The notes beneath the pieces were generated by a model, which saw only the letters and a list, made by a program, of their open reading frames with translations, was not told the origin of the DNA and made no database searches. Both the position numbers and the translations under genes were made by a program. From contig NZ_OCND01000001.1 in assembly GCF_900215535.1 (NCBI RefSeq), forward strand, positions 620,001 through 684,000: DNA of 64,000 nucleotides, given 5' to 3'. The DNA is from Pseudoxanthomonas wuyuanensis (GTDB taxonomy: Bacteria; Pseudomonadota; Gammaproteobacteria; Xanthomonadales; Xanthomonadaceae). This document shows, piece after piece, positions 1 to 10,506 of this stretch (the first letter of the stretch is position 1; each line of letters starts with the position of its first letter).

Positions 1-366
1 TACCTGGTCCCGCAGGGCAAGGCCGTGCCGGCCACCGCCGCCAACGTCGCCGAGTTCGAGGCCAAGCGCGCCGAATACGAAGCCAAGGCCAAGGCCGTGC
101 ATGACGAAGCCGAAAGCCGCCGCGCCAAGCTGGAAGGCGCCAGCGTCACCGTCCGCGCCAACGCTTCTACCGAAGGCAAGCTGTTCGGTTCGGTCGGCCC
201 GCGCGATATCGCCGAGGCCTTCACCGCCGCCGGCCTGCCGCTGGAAAAGAGCGAAGTGGTCATGGGCGAAGGCGCGCTGCGCAACATCGGCGAGTACGAA
301 GTCATCGCCAAGCTGCACGCCGACGTCGAGACCACCATCAAGGTCGTGGTCGAAGCCGAAGCCTGA
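1..366 (+). CDS. rplI: 50S ribosomal protein L9 (C-terminal part)
   Basis: The window opens inside this gene: the frame is open from base 1 and the stop is at 364-366. The visible 121 residues are the linker helix (alternating Ala/Glu/Lys, about residues 10-40 of the visible part) and the C-terminal domain of L9, with the typical [14 protein letters not shown] segment. L9 binds 23S rRNA at the base of the L1 stalk. The following gene is dnaB, matching the common rpsF-rpsR-rplI-dnaB order. An internal GTG at 25 could be read as a start, but the reading frame upstream is already L9-like, so this is a truncated gene and not a short one. Confidence 0.95.
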   Translation, partial: YLVPQGKAVPATAANVAEFEAKRAEYEAKAKAVHDEAESRRAKLEGASVTVRANASTEGKLFGSVGPRDIAEAFTAAGLPLEKSEVVMGEGALRNIGEYEVIAKLHADVETTIKVVVEAEA

Positions 367-391
367 ACCGCCGTTTGAGTCAACGCTTCAC

Positions 392-422
392 GAACGGGCG
401 CCGCAAGGCGCCCGTTCTGTTT
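392..422 (+). terminator. Rho-independent terminator after rplI
   Basis: A perfect 11-bp stem (392-402 with 407-417) closes a GCAA tetraloop and is followed by a short T-rich tract (TGTTT). It lies 26 bp after the rplI stop, so dnaB probably needs its own promoter. Confidence 0.75.
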
Positions 423-490
423 CCAGTCGACGCAAGGAAAAGCGTGGCTGTCGCAGTTTTTGCGACAGCAACCGGCTATCAGAAGAATTG

Positions 491-499
491 TTATCCACA
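491..499 (+). promoter_or_regulatory. Perfect DnaA box upstream of dnaB
   Basis: TTATCCACA matches the strict DnaA-box consensus and lies about 100 bp before the dnaB start. A 9-bp hairpin with a TTTT loop (447-469) lies just upstream. The rest of the 423-599 gap shows nothing else. Regulation of dnaB by DnaA is an inference from the site alone. Confidence 0.55.
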
Positions 500-599
500 G
501 CTTGCTCCATCGCGAGTCCACAGGAGAAGCGCCTAGGATGGCCGGCCCGCAAGTGTCTCCTCCCGTCTCATTCTCGTTCTGTAGGAGTCTTCCCGCCCC

Positions 600-1997
600 A
601 TGCCCGCCAGCCAGAGTTACCGCTACGACCAGCATGAAGCACGGATCGAACAGCTGCGCGTGCCGCCGCACTCGATCGAAGCGGAACAAGCGGTGCTGGG
701 CGGGCTGATGCTGGCGCCGGAGGCCTACGACCGCATCAACGACAAGCTGACCGAGCGCGATTTCTATCGCCGCGATCACCAGCTGATCTACCGCGCCATC
801 TGCGAGCTGGCCGAGCGCAATCGCCCTTACGACGCGGTGACCCTGGGCGAGTGGTTCGAATCGCAGGGACAGATGGAGCAGGTCGCCGGCGGCGCCTACC
901 TGGTCGAACTGGCCAGTTCCACGCCATCGGCCGCCAATATCGTCGCCTACGCCGAAATCGTCCGCGACAAGGCGGTGATGCGGCAGCTGATCGATGTCGG
1001 CACGGAGATCGTCAACGACGCCTTCCAGCCCGAGGGCAAGGAAAGCGGCGAGCTGCTGGCCACCGCCGAGCAGAAGGTGTTCGCCATCGCCGAAGCCGGC
1101 GCGCGCGGGCGCAGCGATTTCGTGGCGATGAACAGCGCGCTGAAGGACGCCTTCGAGGTGCTGCAGAGCCGCTTCGAGAACGGCGGCAGCGTCACCGGCC
1201 TGCCGACCGGCTACACCGAATTCGACGAGATGACCGCCGGCCTGCAGCCTACCGATCTGCTGATCCTGGCTGCGCGCCCGGCGATGGGCAAGACCACGCT
1301 GGCGCTGAACATGGCCGAGTACGCGGCCATCAAGTCGAAGAAGGCCGTCGCCATCTTCTCGATGGAAATGTCGGCCGCCCAGCTCGCGTTGCGCCTGATT
1401 TCCTCCAACGGCCGCGTCAACGCCACCCGCCTGCGCACCGGCCAGCTCGAGGACGAGGACTGGAGCCGCGTCACCAGCGCCATCCGCATGCTGAAGGAAA
1501 CCAAGATCTTCATCGACGACACCCCCGGCCTGTCGCCGGAAGTGCTGCGCTCCAAGGCGCGCCGGCTCAAGCGCGAGCACGACCTGGGCCTGATCGTCAT
1601 CGACTACCTGCAGCTGATGTCGGTGCCTGGCAACAGCGAGAACCGCGCGACCGAAATCTCGGAAATCTCGCGTTCGCTGAAGGGTCTGGCCAAGGAGCTC
1701 AACGTGCCGGTGATCGCGCTGTCGCAGCTCAACCGCTCGCTGGAAACCCGTACCGACAAGCGCCCGGTGATGGCCGACCTGCGCGAATCCGGCGCCATCG
1801 AGCAGGACGCCGACGTCATCATCTTCATCTACCGCGACGACTACTACAACAAGGAAACCTCGCCGGACAAGGGCCTGGCCGAAGTCATCATCGGCAAGCA
1901 GCGTAGCGGCCCGACCGGCTCGATCAAGCTGAAGTTCTTCGGTGAGTACACCCGCTTCGACAACCTCAGCCACGACAACATCGGCGCCTTCGAATAG
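600..1997 (+). CDS. dnaB: Replicative DNA helicase DnaB
   Basis: This is the hexameric 5'-3' helicase that unwinds DNA at the replication fork and is loaded by DnaC/DciA-type loaders. The 465 residues match the usual length. The N-terminal DnaB domain covers about residues 18-120. The RecA-like ATPase has the Walker A motif ARPAMGKTT at about 225-233, a Walker B segment LIVIDYLQLM, and the SxLNRSLE and ESGAIEQDAD motifs. The ATG at 600 has a TAGGAG Shine-Dalgarno 12 bases upstream. There is no intein or insertion. It is separated from rplI by a terminator and a DnaA box. Confidence 0.97.
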   Translation: MPASQSYRYDQHEARIEQLRVPPHSIEAEQAVLGGLMLAPEAYDRINDKLTERDFYRRDHQLIYRAICELAERNRPYDAVTLGEWFESQGQMEQVAGGAYLVELASSTPSAANIVAYAEIVRDKAVMRQLIDVGTEIVNDAFQPEGKESGELLATAEQKVFAIAEAGARGRSDFVAMNSALKDAFEVLQSRFENGGSVTGLPTGYTEFDEMTAGLQPTDLLILAARPAMGKTTLALNMAEYAAIKSKKAVAIFSMEMSAAQLALRLISSNGRVNATRLRTGQLEDEDWSRVTSAIRMLKETKIFIDDTPGLSPEVLRSKARRLKREHDLGLIVIDYLQLMSVPGNSENRATEISEISRSLKGLAKELNVPVIALSQLNRSLETRTDKRPVMADLRESGAIEQDADVIIFIYRDDYYNKETSPDKGLAEVIIGKQRSGPTGSIKLKFFGEYTRFDNLSHDNIGAFE

Positions 1998-2234
1998 GCG
2001 CCGTACGGTCGGCGGCCGGCCGGCTTCGCGCTGGCGGGTGCAGGGCAACCGCGCGGTGAAGACCATCGGCACCGCTGCAGGTACCATCGGCGCCAGACCG
2101 GGTCGTTCGCGTACCCGCCGGCCCGTTTGTTTCGGCGACGCGTGAGCGCCGGAGCGAGGCCGGTCGCGACAAAGCCATACCGGTAAGCCGCTTCACCGTT
2201 GACAACCGTCGCACCTGCAACGCACGGAGTCGCC

Positions 2235-3656
2235 ATGCCCAATGCCATCGTCTGGCTTCGCAACGATCTCAGACTGGATGATCATCCGGCGCTGCGGGCC
2301 GCGTTGGAGGGGGGCTATACGCCGGTTCCGGCCTACATCCATGCGCCGGCGGAGGAGGGCGCCTGGGCGCCCGGCGCGGCGTCGGACGCCTGGCGCGCGC
2401 GTTCGCTGATTGCGCTGGATGCGGATCTGCGCAGCCGCGGTTCGCGCCTGCTGGTGCGCCATGGCCCCACTGCCGACGCGCTGGCGCGCCTGATTGCCGA
2501 CAGCGGCGCCGAAGCGGTGTTCTGGAACCGCAAGTACGAGCCCACGACCCAGCCGCGCGATACCGCGCTGAAAAAGCAGTTGCGCGAACGTGGCCTGCGG
2601 GTGAAGAGCTTCAACGGGAGTCTGTTCTTCGAGCCCTGGCAACTGGCTACCCAGCAGGGAGGGCCATACCAGGTCTTCACCCCGTTCTGGCGCGCGGCGC
2701 AGGCGCAGTGGCGCGTGCCGGAGCTGTGGGATGCGCCGGCGCGGTTGCCGGCAGTGCCGGCGACGCTGGCCGATGAGAGCGCCGCATCGCTGCCGCTTTC
2801 GCCGCGGCCGGACTGGGACCGCAGCTTCTGGCAGCACTGGCAACCGGGCGAAGCCGGCGCGCGCGAGGCGCTGGAAGTCTTTGCCGACGGCGCCTTGCAG
2901 GGCTATCACAGCGAGCGCGACCGCCCCGACCGGATCGGCACCTCGCGGCTGTCGCCGCACCTGCATTGCGGCGAAATCGCGCCCTGGCGGATCGTGCGCA
3001 TGCTGGAACCGCTCCGCAACCGGGACAACGGCGCCGACATCGATGCCTATGTGCGCCAGTTGGGCTGGCGCGAATTCGCCCACCATCTGTTGCACCACTT
3101 TCCGCAGACCCCGGACGAGGATCTCAATCCGCGGTTCCGGCGTTTCGATTGGGCCGAGCCGGACCTGACCCTGCTGGCGGCCTGGCAACGCGGCCGCACC
3201 GGCGTACCCATCATCGACGCCGGCATGCGTGAACTGTGGGCCACCGGCTACATGCACAACCGCGTACGCATGATCGCGGCCAGCTACCTGAGCAAGCACC
3301 TGCGCTATCACTGGTCGTATGGCGCGCGCTGGTTCTGGGAAACCCTGGTGGACGCGGACCTGGCCAACAACACGCTGGGCTGGCAGTGGGTGGCCGGCAC
3401 CGGCGCCGACGCCGCCCCTTATTTCCGGGTGTTCAATCCGGTCACGCAGGCGGAAAGGTTCGACCTGGACGGGGTCTACATCGCGCGCTGGCTGCCCGAG
3501 CTGGCCGCGCTGCCGCTGCCGCTGCGGTTCGCGCCGTGGCGGCAGCCCGAGGCGCTGGCCACGGCGGCGCCGGATTATCCGCGCCTGCCGGTCATCGACC
3601 TGGATGCCGGCCGCGATGCCGCGCTGGCGGCCTACCGCAAGAGCGGGCCGCGCTGA
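2235..3656 (+). CDS. phrB: Deoxyribodipyrimidine photolyase
   Basis: A cryptochrome/photolyase-family enzyme that repairs UV cyclobutane dimers using FADH- and an antenna cofactor. The N-terminal Rossmann domain starts VWLRNDLRLDDHPAL. The FAD-binding C-terminal half has the family blocks TSRLSPHLHCGEI, WREFAHHLL and NTLGWQWVAGTGADAAPYF. The 473 residues are normal for class I CPD photolyases. The ATG at 2235 has ACGGAG 6 bases upstream, and an in-frame start at 2199 lacks a ribosome site. It appears to be a single-gene unit, and the 240-bp gap before it shows no clear element. Confidence 0.93.
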   Translation: MPNAIVWLRNDLRLDDHPALRAALEGGYTPVPAYIHAPAEEGAWAPGAASDAWRARSLIALDADLRSRGSRLLVRHGPTADALARLIADSGAEAVFWNRKYEPTTQPRDTALKKQLRERGLRVKSFNGSLFFEPWQLATQQGGPYQVFTPFWRAAQAQWRVPELWDAPARLPAVPATLADESAASLPLSPRPDWDRSFWQHWQPGEAGAREALEVFADGALQGYHSERDRPDRIGTSRLSPHLHCGEIAPWRIVRMLEPLRNRDNGADIDAYVRQLGWREFAHHLLHHFPQTPDEDLNPRFRRFDWAEPDLTLLAAWQRGRTGVPIIDAGMRELWATGYMHNRVRMIAASYLSKHLRYHWSYGARWFWETLVDADLANNTLGWQWVAGTGADAAPYFRVFNPVTQAERFDLDGVYIARWLPELAALPLPLRFAPWRQPEALATAAPDYPRLPVIDLDAGRDAALAAYRKSGPR

Positions 3657-3704
3657 GCGCGCGCGTTGACGCCTTCAACCGCCGCGTGCTTCACTCGCAA
3701 CGGA

Positions 3705-3991
3705 AGGGCCTGTTAATACTCGGGACAGGTCACGCCGCAACGGAATGCGTGCGGGACAAGGAAGAGCGAGGAAGTGCATGTCAATACACGCCCGGGTGAT
3801 GACGCGGTACCGCGTGCATTCCGTTGCGGCCCCGTATCAAGTACGGGGCAGGCTCTTCGGGTTGCTGCCCAGCGTCGCCAGGCGGTCGCGCGCGGCTTGA
3901 ACAGGCGGCCAGCCTGCCGCTGCGCCACGCACAATCACCTGGCGACCGCTGGAAAGCAACGTGACCTATCCCAATAGCGTTAACAGGCCCT
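3705..3991. mobile_element. MITE-like element with ~30-bp terminal inverted repeats
   Basis: The ends are near-perfect inverted repeats: the left end reads AGGGCCTGTTAATACT and the right end, reverse-complemented, reads AGGGCCTGTTAACGCT. Similarity continues for about 30 bases through GG(a/g)ATAGGTCAC-like sequence. Inside is a second 20-bp inverted repeat (3734-3754 against 3810-3830) and a small hairpin (3829-3849). No transposase is encoded, and the only ORF (67 codons) looks spurious. A target-site duplication is not obvious at the chosen borders. This fits a non-autonomous element of about 287 bp; its parental transposase family is not recognised. Confidence 0.7.
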
Positions 3992-4002
3992 CAGGAGAAC
4001 CG

Positions 4003-5469
4003 ATGGCGACCAAGCAAGCGCTCAGGAAACCGCGCCGCGAACCGATGTCGCGGGTCGACACCGCCTGGTTGCGGATGTGCCGTCCCACCAACCCGATGAT
4101 GATCACCGGCGTGCTGATGTTCGACGAGCCGATGACGCTGGAACGGCTGAAGCAGGTGATCAGGAAGCGCTTCCTGGCTTACCCGCGTTTCTGGCAGAAG
4201 GCGGTGGATACGCCGGCCGGCGCGTCTTGGGTGGAGGATGCCGATTTCGATCTGGATTGGCATGTCCGCATTTCCGCATTGCCTGGCCGCGGCGATCCGC
4301 GTTCGGAAAAAAGGGCGTTGGAGCGCTTCGTCAGCCAGATGGCTTCGACTCCGTTGGACAAGACCAAGCCGCTATGGCAGTTCCACCTGGTCGAGAAATA
4401 CGGCAGCGGGTCGGCGCTGGTGGCGCGGATACATCACAGCTACGCAGACGGCATTGCACTGGTGCAGGTGCTGTTGTCGCTGACCGACACCACCCGCAAG
4501 CCGGACAGCGGCAGTGAGCTGCGGGCGGCCTGGCTGAAGAAGGACGGCGTGGAGGTCGTGCGCCGGGTCGGTGCCATCGACCGTTACGTCAAGCTGGGCG
4601 GCAAGGTGCTGGACAAGGGCATGGAGATGTACCGGGATCCGTCGCTGGCTGCGGTGCTGGCCAAGGAGGGCGGCGAGATCGGCCGCGAATTGTTGTCGGC
4701 GCTGGCGCTGTCCGACGACCCGCCGACCCTGCTGCGCGGCAGGCTGGGCGTGAGCAAGCGGGTGGCCTGGGCCGAGCCATTGAACCTGGACGAGGTCAAG
4801 GCGGTCGGCCGCGCCTGCGACTGCACCGTCAACGATGTGCTGATGGCTGCCGCCGCCGGCGCGCTGCGCGGCTATCTGATCGAGCGCGGCGAAAACCTGG
4901 ACGGCATCACCCTGCGCGCCACGGTGCCGGTCAATTTGCGTCCGCTGGAACACGCCAAAAAACTCGGCAACCACTTCGGCCTGGTGTTCCTGGAACTGCC
5001 GGTTGGCGAGGACAATCCGATGCGCCGGCTGGAGCATGTCGCCAGTTGCATGCAGAACCTCAAGAATTCTAGGCAAGCCATTGTTGCCTTTGGACTTCTT
5101 GCCGCCCTGGGGATGGCGCCCACCGCGCTGCAAAGCGTCGCGCTGGAGTTGTTCAGCCGCAAGGCTTCGGCCGTGGCCACCAATGTGCCCGGGCCGCAGC
5201 AACCGCTGTACATGGGCGGCTGCCAGGTCCGCGAGATGATGTTCTGGGTGCCGCAGACCGGTTCCATCGGCCTGGGCGTGTCGATCCTCAGCTACAACAA
5301 TCGCGTCCATTTCGGCCTGATTGCGGACGCCAAGCTGATTCCTGACCCGGATGCGGTGATCCGCCGTTTCGGGCCGGAATTCGAAAAGCTGCTGTTCCTG
5401 TCGCTGATGGGCGACTGGGATCACGCCATGAGCGCGGATGCCGCTGCCGCGTTGCTTCCGGCCAGCTGA
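4003..5469 (+). CDS. Wax ester synthase / diacylglycerol acyltransferase (WS/DGAT)
   Basis: A bifunctional acyltransferase that transfers acyl-CoA to fatty alcohols or diacylglycerol to make neutral storage lipids. The active-site HHxxxDG motif is present as HHSYADG at residues 144-150. The conserved C-terminal WS/DGAT domain includes an NVPGPQQPLYMGG segment and a nearby PQTG. The 488 residues match AtfA-type enzymes. The ATG at 4003 is preceded by AGGAG (3993-3997); the inverted-repeat element ends at 3991, so any native promoter would lie inside or beyond the element. The gene stands alone. Confidence 0.9.
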   Translation: MATKQALRKPRREPMSRVDTAWLRMCRPTNPMMITGVLMFDEPMTLERLKQVIRKRFLAYPRFWQKAVDTPAGASWVEDADFDLDWHVRISALPGRGDPRSEKRALERFVSQMASTPLDKTKPLWQFHLVEKYGSGSALVARIHHSYADGIALVQVLLSLTDTTRKPDSGSELRAAWLKKDGVEVVRRVGAIDRYVKLGGKVLDKGMEMYRDPSLAAVLAKEGGEIGRELLSALALSDDPPTLLRGRLGVSKRVAWAEPLNLDEVKAVGRACDCTVNDVLMAAAAGALRGYLIERGENLDGITLRATVPVNLRPLEHAKKLGNHFGLVFLELPVGEDNPMRRLEHVASCMQNLKNSRQAIVAFGLLAALGMAPTALQSVALELFSRKASAVATNVPGPQQPLYMGGCQVREMMFWVPQTGSIGLGVSILSYNNRVHFGLIADAKLIPDPDAVIRRFGPEFEKLLFLSLMGDWDHAMSADAAAALLPAS

Positions 5470-5590
5470 ACAGGACCGAAAATCGCAACACGTCTTTCAC
5501 GGACCTTTAGCCAAGGTTGTCGTTCGCTTCGGTAGTTTGACAAGCCTGAACGAACTGACGGGGCCGCGCCCCATGACGAGGAGGATGACG

Positions 5591-6268
5591 ATGAACAAGT
5601 CCGTAGTGAGAACCACCCTGGGTGCACTGGCGGCAACGGTGATGCTCGGTTCCTGCGCCACCTATACCGGCCAGACCAACGACCCCAACGACCCCAACCG
5701 CACCCGTACCGGCGCGCTGATCGGTGCCGGCATCGGCGCTGCGGTCGGCCTGCTGAGCGGCGGCGATGCGACCGAACGCCGCCAGCGCGCGCTGGTCGGT
5801 GCCGGCGTTGGCGGCCTGACCGGCGGCGCCATCGGCGCCTACCAGGACCGCCAGGAAGCCGAACTGCGCCGCCAGACCGCCGGCACCGGCATCGATGTCA
5901 GCCGCGAAGGCGATGTCATCAAGCTCAACCTGCCCGATGGCGTGACGTTCGATTTCGGCAAGGCCGACCTGAAGCCGCAGTTCTACCCGGCCCTCAACAA
6001 CGTTGCCCGCACGCTGGCCGAGTACAACCAGACCATCGTCGAGGTGACCGGCCATACCGACAGCATCGGCAGCGATGCGGTCAACCAGCGCCTGTCCGAG
6101 CAGCGGGCGTCTTCGGTCGGCAATTACCTGATCGGCCAGGGCCTGTTGCGCGAGCGTTTCGAGATCGTCGGCATGGGCAAGCGCTACCCGATCGCCAGCA
6201 ACGACACCGACGCCGGCCGCGCCCTGAACCGCCGGGTGGAAATCCGCGTGTTGCCGCTGCGTTCCTGA
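5591..6268 (+). CDS. OmpA-family outer-membrane lipoprotein (YiaD-like)
   Basis: The 225-residue protein has a lipoprotein signal with lipobox LGSC (Cys22). A Gly-rich segment with glycine-zipper repeats follows (GALIGAGIGAAVG, GAGVGGLTGGAIG, about 35-80). The C-terminal OmpA peptidoglycan-binding domain (about 110-220) has the VEVTGHTDSIGSDAVNQRLSEQRA block and a closing NRRVEI. It should anchor the outer membrane to peptidoglycan. The start at 5591 is chosen because GAGGAGG ends 6 bases before it; upstream ATGs at 5573 and 5585 overlap that site. A strong terminator follows. Confidence 0.9.
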   Translation: MNKSVVRTTLGALAATVMLGSCATYTGQTNDPNDPNRTRTGALIGAGIGAAVGLLSGGDATERRQRALVGAGVGGLTGGAIGAYQDRQEAELRRQTAGTGIDVSREGDVIKLNLPDGVTFDFGKADLKPQFYPALNNVARTLAEYNQTIVEVTGHTDSIGSDAVNQRLSEQRASSVGNYLIGQGLLRERFEIVGMGKRYPIASNDTDAGRALNRRVEIRVLPLRS

Positions 6269-6295
6269 GTGCTGTCGAAGTGATGTAGAGAATCA

Positions 6296-6328
6296 GGAAA
6301 AGGCCGCCATGCGGCCTTTTCCTTTTTT
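6296..6328 (+). terminator. Rho-independent terminator after the OmpA-family gene
   Basis: A perfect 12-bp stem (6296-6307 with 6311-6322) with a CAT loop is followed by six T residues. It is the strongest canonical terminator in the window and lies 28 bp past the stop codon. Confidence 0.9.
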
Positions 6329-6343
6329 GCAAAAGAATTCTGT

Positions 6344-6411
6344 TGTAGGAGCGACGTGGGTCGCGATTGGGCTTGCACGAAAAGCCGGTCGCGACTCACG
6401 TCGCTCCTACA
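6344..6411. repeat. REP-like palindrome (copy 1)
   Basis: The arms TGTAGGAGCGACGTG-GTCGCGA and its reverse complement pair over about 30 bases with roughly three mismatches around a short loop. The same sequence family recurs at 18724-18789. Such intergenic palindromes starting GTAGGAGCG are common in Xanthomonadaceae and Pseudomonas and resemble REP elements moved by RAYT transposases. No RAYT gene is in the window. Confidence 0.75.
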
Positions 6412-6424
6412 TAGGGCGAACGCC

Positions 6425-6910
6425 CTAGAACCCCCGCGCCAGGCACTCCTTGTCGATCAGCTTCCAGTCGCGGTGGCGGCTGAAGTTGGCCGCGTCTTCG
6501 GCGGCCATGTTCTCGATCAGGCACTGGTACATGCCCAGCCGCTTGATGCGCTTCTTCAGCGGCGCGTGGGTCTTGTTCTCCTCGGCAATCATGCCGGCGT
6601 AGACCACCGACAGCAGCCGGTCCACCTGCAACGCATCCTCGCCATAGCCGGCGGCCAGTCCGGTGATCAGCGCCAACAGTCCGGCATCGGGAATCGCGCA
6701 GGTACTGTCGTAGATGCGGACGAAATCGTCGTATAGCCGGTATCGCCCGTGCTTGTCGCCGAGCCGCTGCAGCTCGGCGAAGTACCAGGCATCGCGCGGG
6801 GCGAAGCGCGGCAGATCCGGCCCGGACAGGAATACGCACCAGGCGTCGAACTGGCCGCGCCCGTATTCGATCAGCGAGCCATCGCCGAATGTCTTGAACT
6901 GCCTGCGCAT
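6425..6910 (-). CDS. Conserved hypothetical protein
   Basis: I do not recognise this family. The protein has 161 residues from the chosen ATG at 6910, where it begins MRRQFKTFGDGSLIEYGRG. It is rich in aromatic residues early (QFDAWCVFL) and has a helical, charged second half (DALQVDRLLSVVYAGMIAEENKTHAPLKKRIKRLG) ending ANFSRHRDWKLIDKECLARGF. There are no signal peptide or membrane segments, so it is probably cytoplasmic. No good Shine-Dalgarno is seen, and the frame stays open to 7219, but the upstream part is low-complexity. It is divergent from tex. Confidence 0.7.
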   Translation of the reverse strand: MRRQFKTFGDGSLIEYGRGQFDAWCVFLSGPDLPRFAPRDAWYFAELQRLGDKHGRYRLYDDFVRIYDSTCAIPDAGLLALITGLAAGYGEDALQVDRLLSVVYAGMIAEENKTHAPLKKRIKRLGMYQCLIENMAAEDAANFSRHRDWKLIDKECLARGF

Positions 6911-7091
6911 CGGTTGCTGCGGTGCGGATCGTTGCCGGTGGCCGGTTATCGTAACCCGTGCCGATGCCGTCGGCCGGACCTCGCGACGCAAGCCTGAATG
7001 GCCGCTGCTGTCAACCGGTTCCGTCGCGGCGCCGAGGTTGCCACAATCGCCATCCCGCCCGGATTGACCGGTGCTTCGCCGTACGGACTCA

Positions 7092-9455
<2,364 letters not shown>

Positions 9456-9466
9456 GGCGCGGACGC

Positions 9467-10018
9467 ATGGCCAGAAGCGAAAAGCAGAAGATGCTCGCCG
9501 GCGAGCTGTACCACGCCGGCGACGCCGAACTGCAGGCCGATCAGGCGGCGGCCAAGGCATGGATGGCGCGCTTCAACGCCGCCTCGACGCTGCCGGCCGC
9601 GGAGCGGCGGGCGCTGCTGCGCGAATGCTTTGCCGCGGTCGGCGATGGCGCGGTGATTCGGCCGCCGTTCCATTGCGACTACGGCTACAACATCCGTCTT
9701 GGCGCCGATGTCTTTCTCAACTACAACTGCGTGATTCTGGACGTGGTTGAAGTGGTCATTGGCGATGGCACCCAGGTCGGTCCTGCGGTGCAGATCTACA
9801 CTGCCGACCACCCGCGCGACCCGCAGCAGCGCTGCAGCGGCGCCGAGTTCGGTCGCCCGGTCCGGATTGGCCGCAATGTCTGGATTGGTGGCGGCGCGAT
9901 CCTGCTGCCCGGCATCACCGTTGGCGACGATGCGCTGATCGGTGCCGGCAGCGTCGTCACCCGCGACGTGCCCGCCGGTGCAACCGTGGTCGGGAATCCC
10001 GCGCGCGCCATCGGCTGA
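9467..10018 (+). CDS. Sugar O-acetyltransferase (maltose/galactoside acetyltransferase family)
   Basis: A left-handed beta-helix acetyltransferase that moves acetyl from acetyl-CoA to a sugar hydroxyl. The 183-residue protein opens with the Mac domain (EKQKMLAGELYHAGDAEL, about 4-55). Hexapeptide repeats follow (VIGDGTQVGPAVQIYTADHP, PVRIGRNVWIGGGAILLPG, VGDDALIGAGSVVTRDVP), ending in the usual VVGNPARAI. The catalytic His is in the TADHP segment. The ATG at 9467 starts 12 bp after the tex stop, so the two may be co-transcribed. The natural acceptor sugar cannot be told from sequence. Confidence 0.88.
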   Translation: MARSEKQKMLAGELYHAGDAELQADQAAAKAWMARFNAASTLPAAERRALLRECFAAVGDGAVIRPPFHCDYGYNIRLGADVFLNYNCVILDVVEVVIGDGTQVGPAVQIYTADHPRDPQQRCSGAEFGRPVRIGRNVWIGGGAILLPGITVGDDALIGAGSVVTRDVPAGATVVGNPARAIG

Positions 10019-10305
10019 GCCCGCAATCGCATCCCCGGCGGATAGCGCCTGTTGCTGCGGCCGCAGGCGCATGTGCGTTGCATCGTCGTGCGGCGCGCTT
10101 GGCCGCCCTGTCGACGTGGACTTAACTGCAGGTTCACAGATGATTGATCGCCCGGCGCCGATGATGGCTGGGCGCGTTCCGGCGCGTCAGTCGATGGCGT
10201 GGCCGGTTGCCGCGGTGCGCCGCCTCCGCCATGCGGATTCGCCCGGACGCGGCAACGCCGAAGTGATCGACCGCAGGTAACGACCGTCGCCACCGGAGAT
10301 GGACC

Positions 10306-10506
10306 ATGGCCAGCGAAACACCGATTTTGCTGATTGCCGGCACCGCCGGCGGCGTCGGCGAATCGCGGGCCCACATGCTGGCCTCCGGTGGAGGTGGCGC
10401 AATAGATTCGCAAGCGCAATCGCAAGCGCAAGCGCAAGGGCGGCTCATCGCAGCGGCGGCGCGTCGGTCCGTTTCTGCAAGCCTGGGCGGGCGCTGCCAC
10501 GGATGA
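10306..10506 (+). CDS. Possible small ORF overlapping the endonuclease/phosphatase start
   Basis: A 66-codon frame with CGGAG before its ATG ends in a TGA that overlaps the ATG of the next gene as ATGA (10503-10506), the pattern of translational coupling. The predicted peptide begins MASETPILLIAGTAGGVGES and then runs into a Gln/Ala/Ser stretch encoded by five CGCAA(G/T) hexamers (10409-10438). It matches no family I know and could be a leader peptide, a decayed gene or chance. The rest of the 10019-10502 gap holds nothing I can identify. Confidence 0.3.
   Translation: MASETPILLIAGTAGGVGESRAHMLASGGGGAIDSQAQSQAQAQGRLIAAAARRSVSASLGGRCHG
10409..10438. repeat. Hexanucleotide tandem repeat, five copies
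   Basis: Five consecutive CGCAA(G/T) units (four CGCAAG, one CGCAAT). The unit length is a multiple of three, so copy-number change would keep the small ORF at 10306-10506 in frame but change its Gln/Ala/Ser tract. Confidence 0.7.

Noticed and set aside
3774-3977. 67-codon ORF inside the inverted-repeat element
   Set aside because: Translation reads through palindromes and has no family features; more likely non-coding element DNA.
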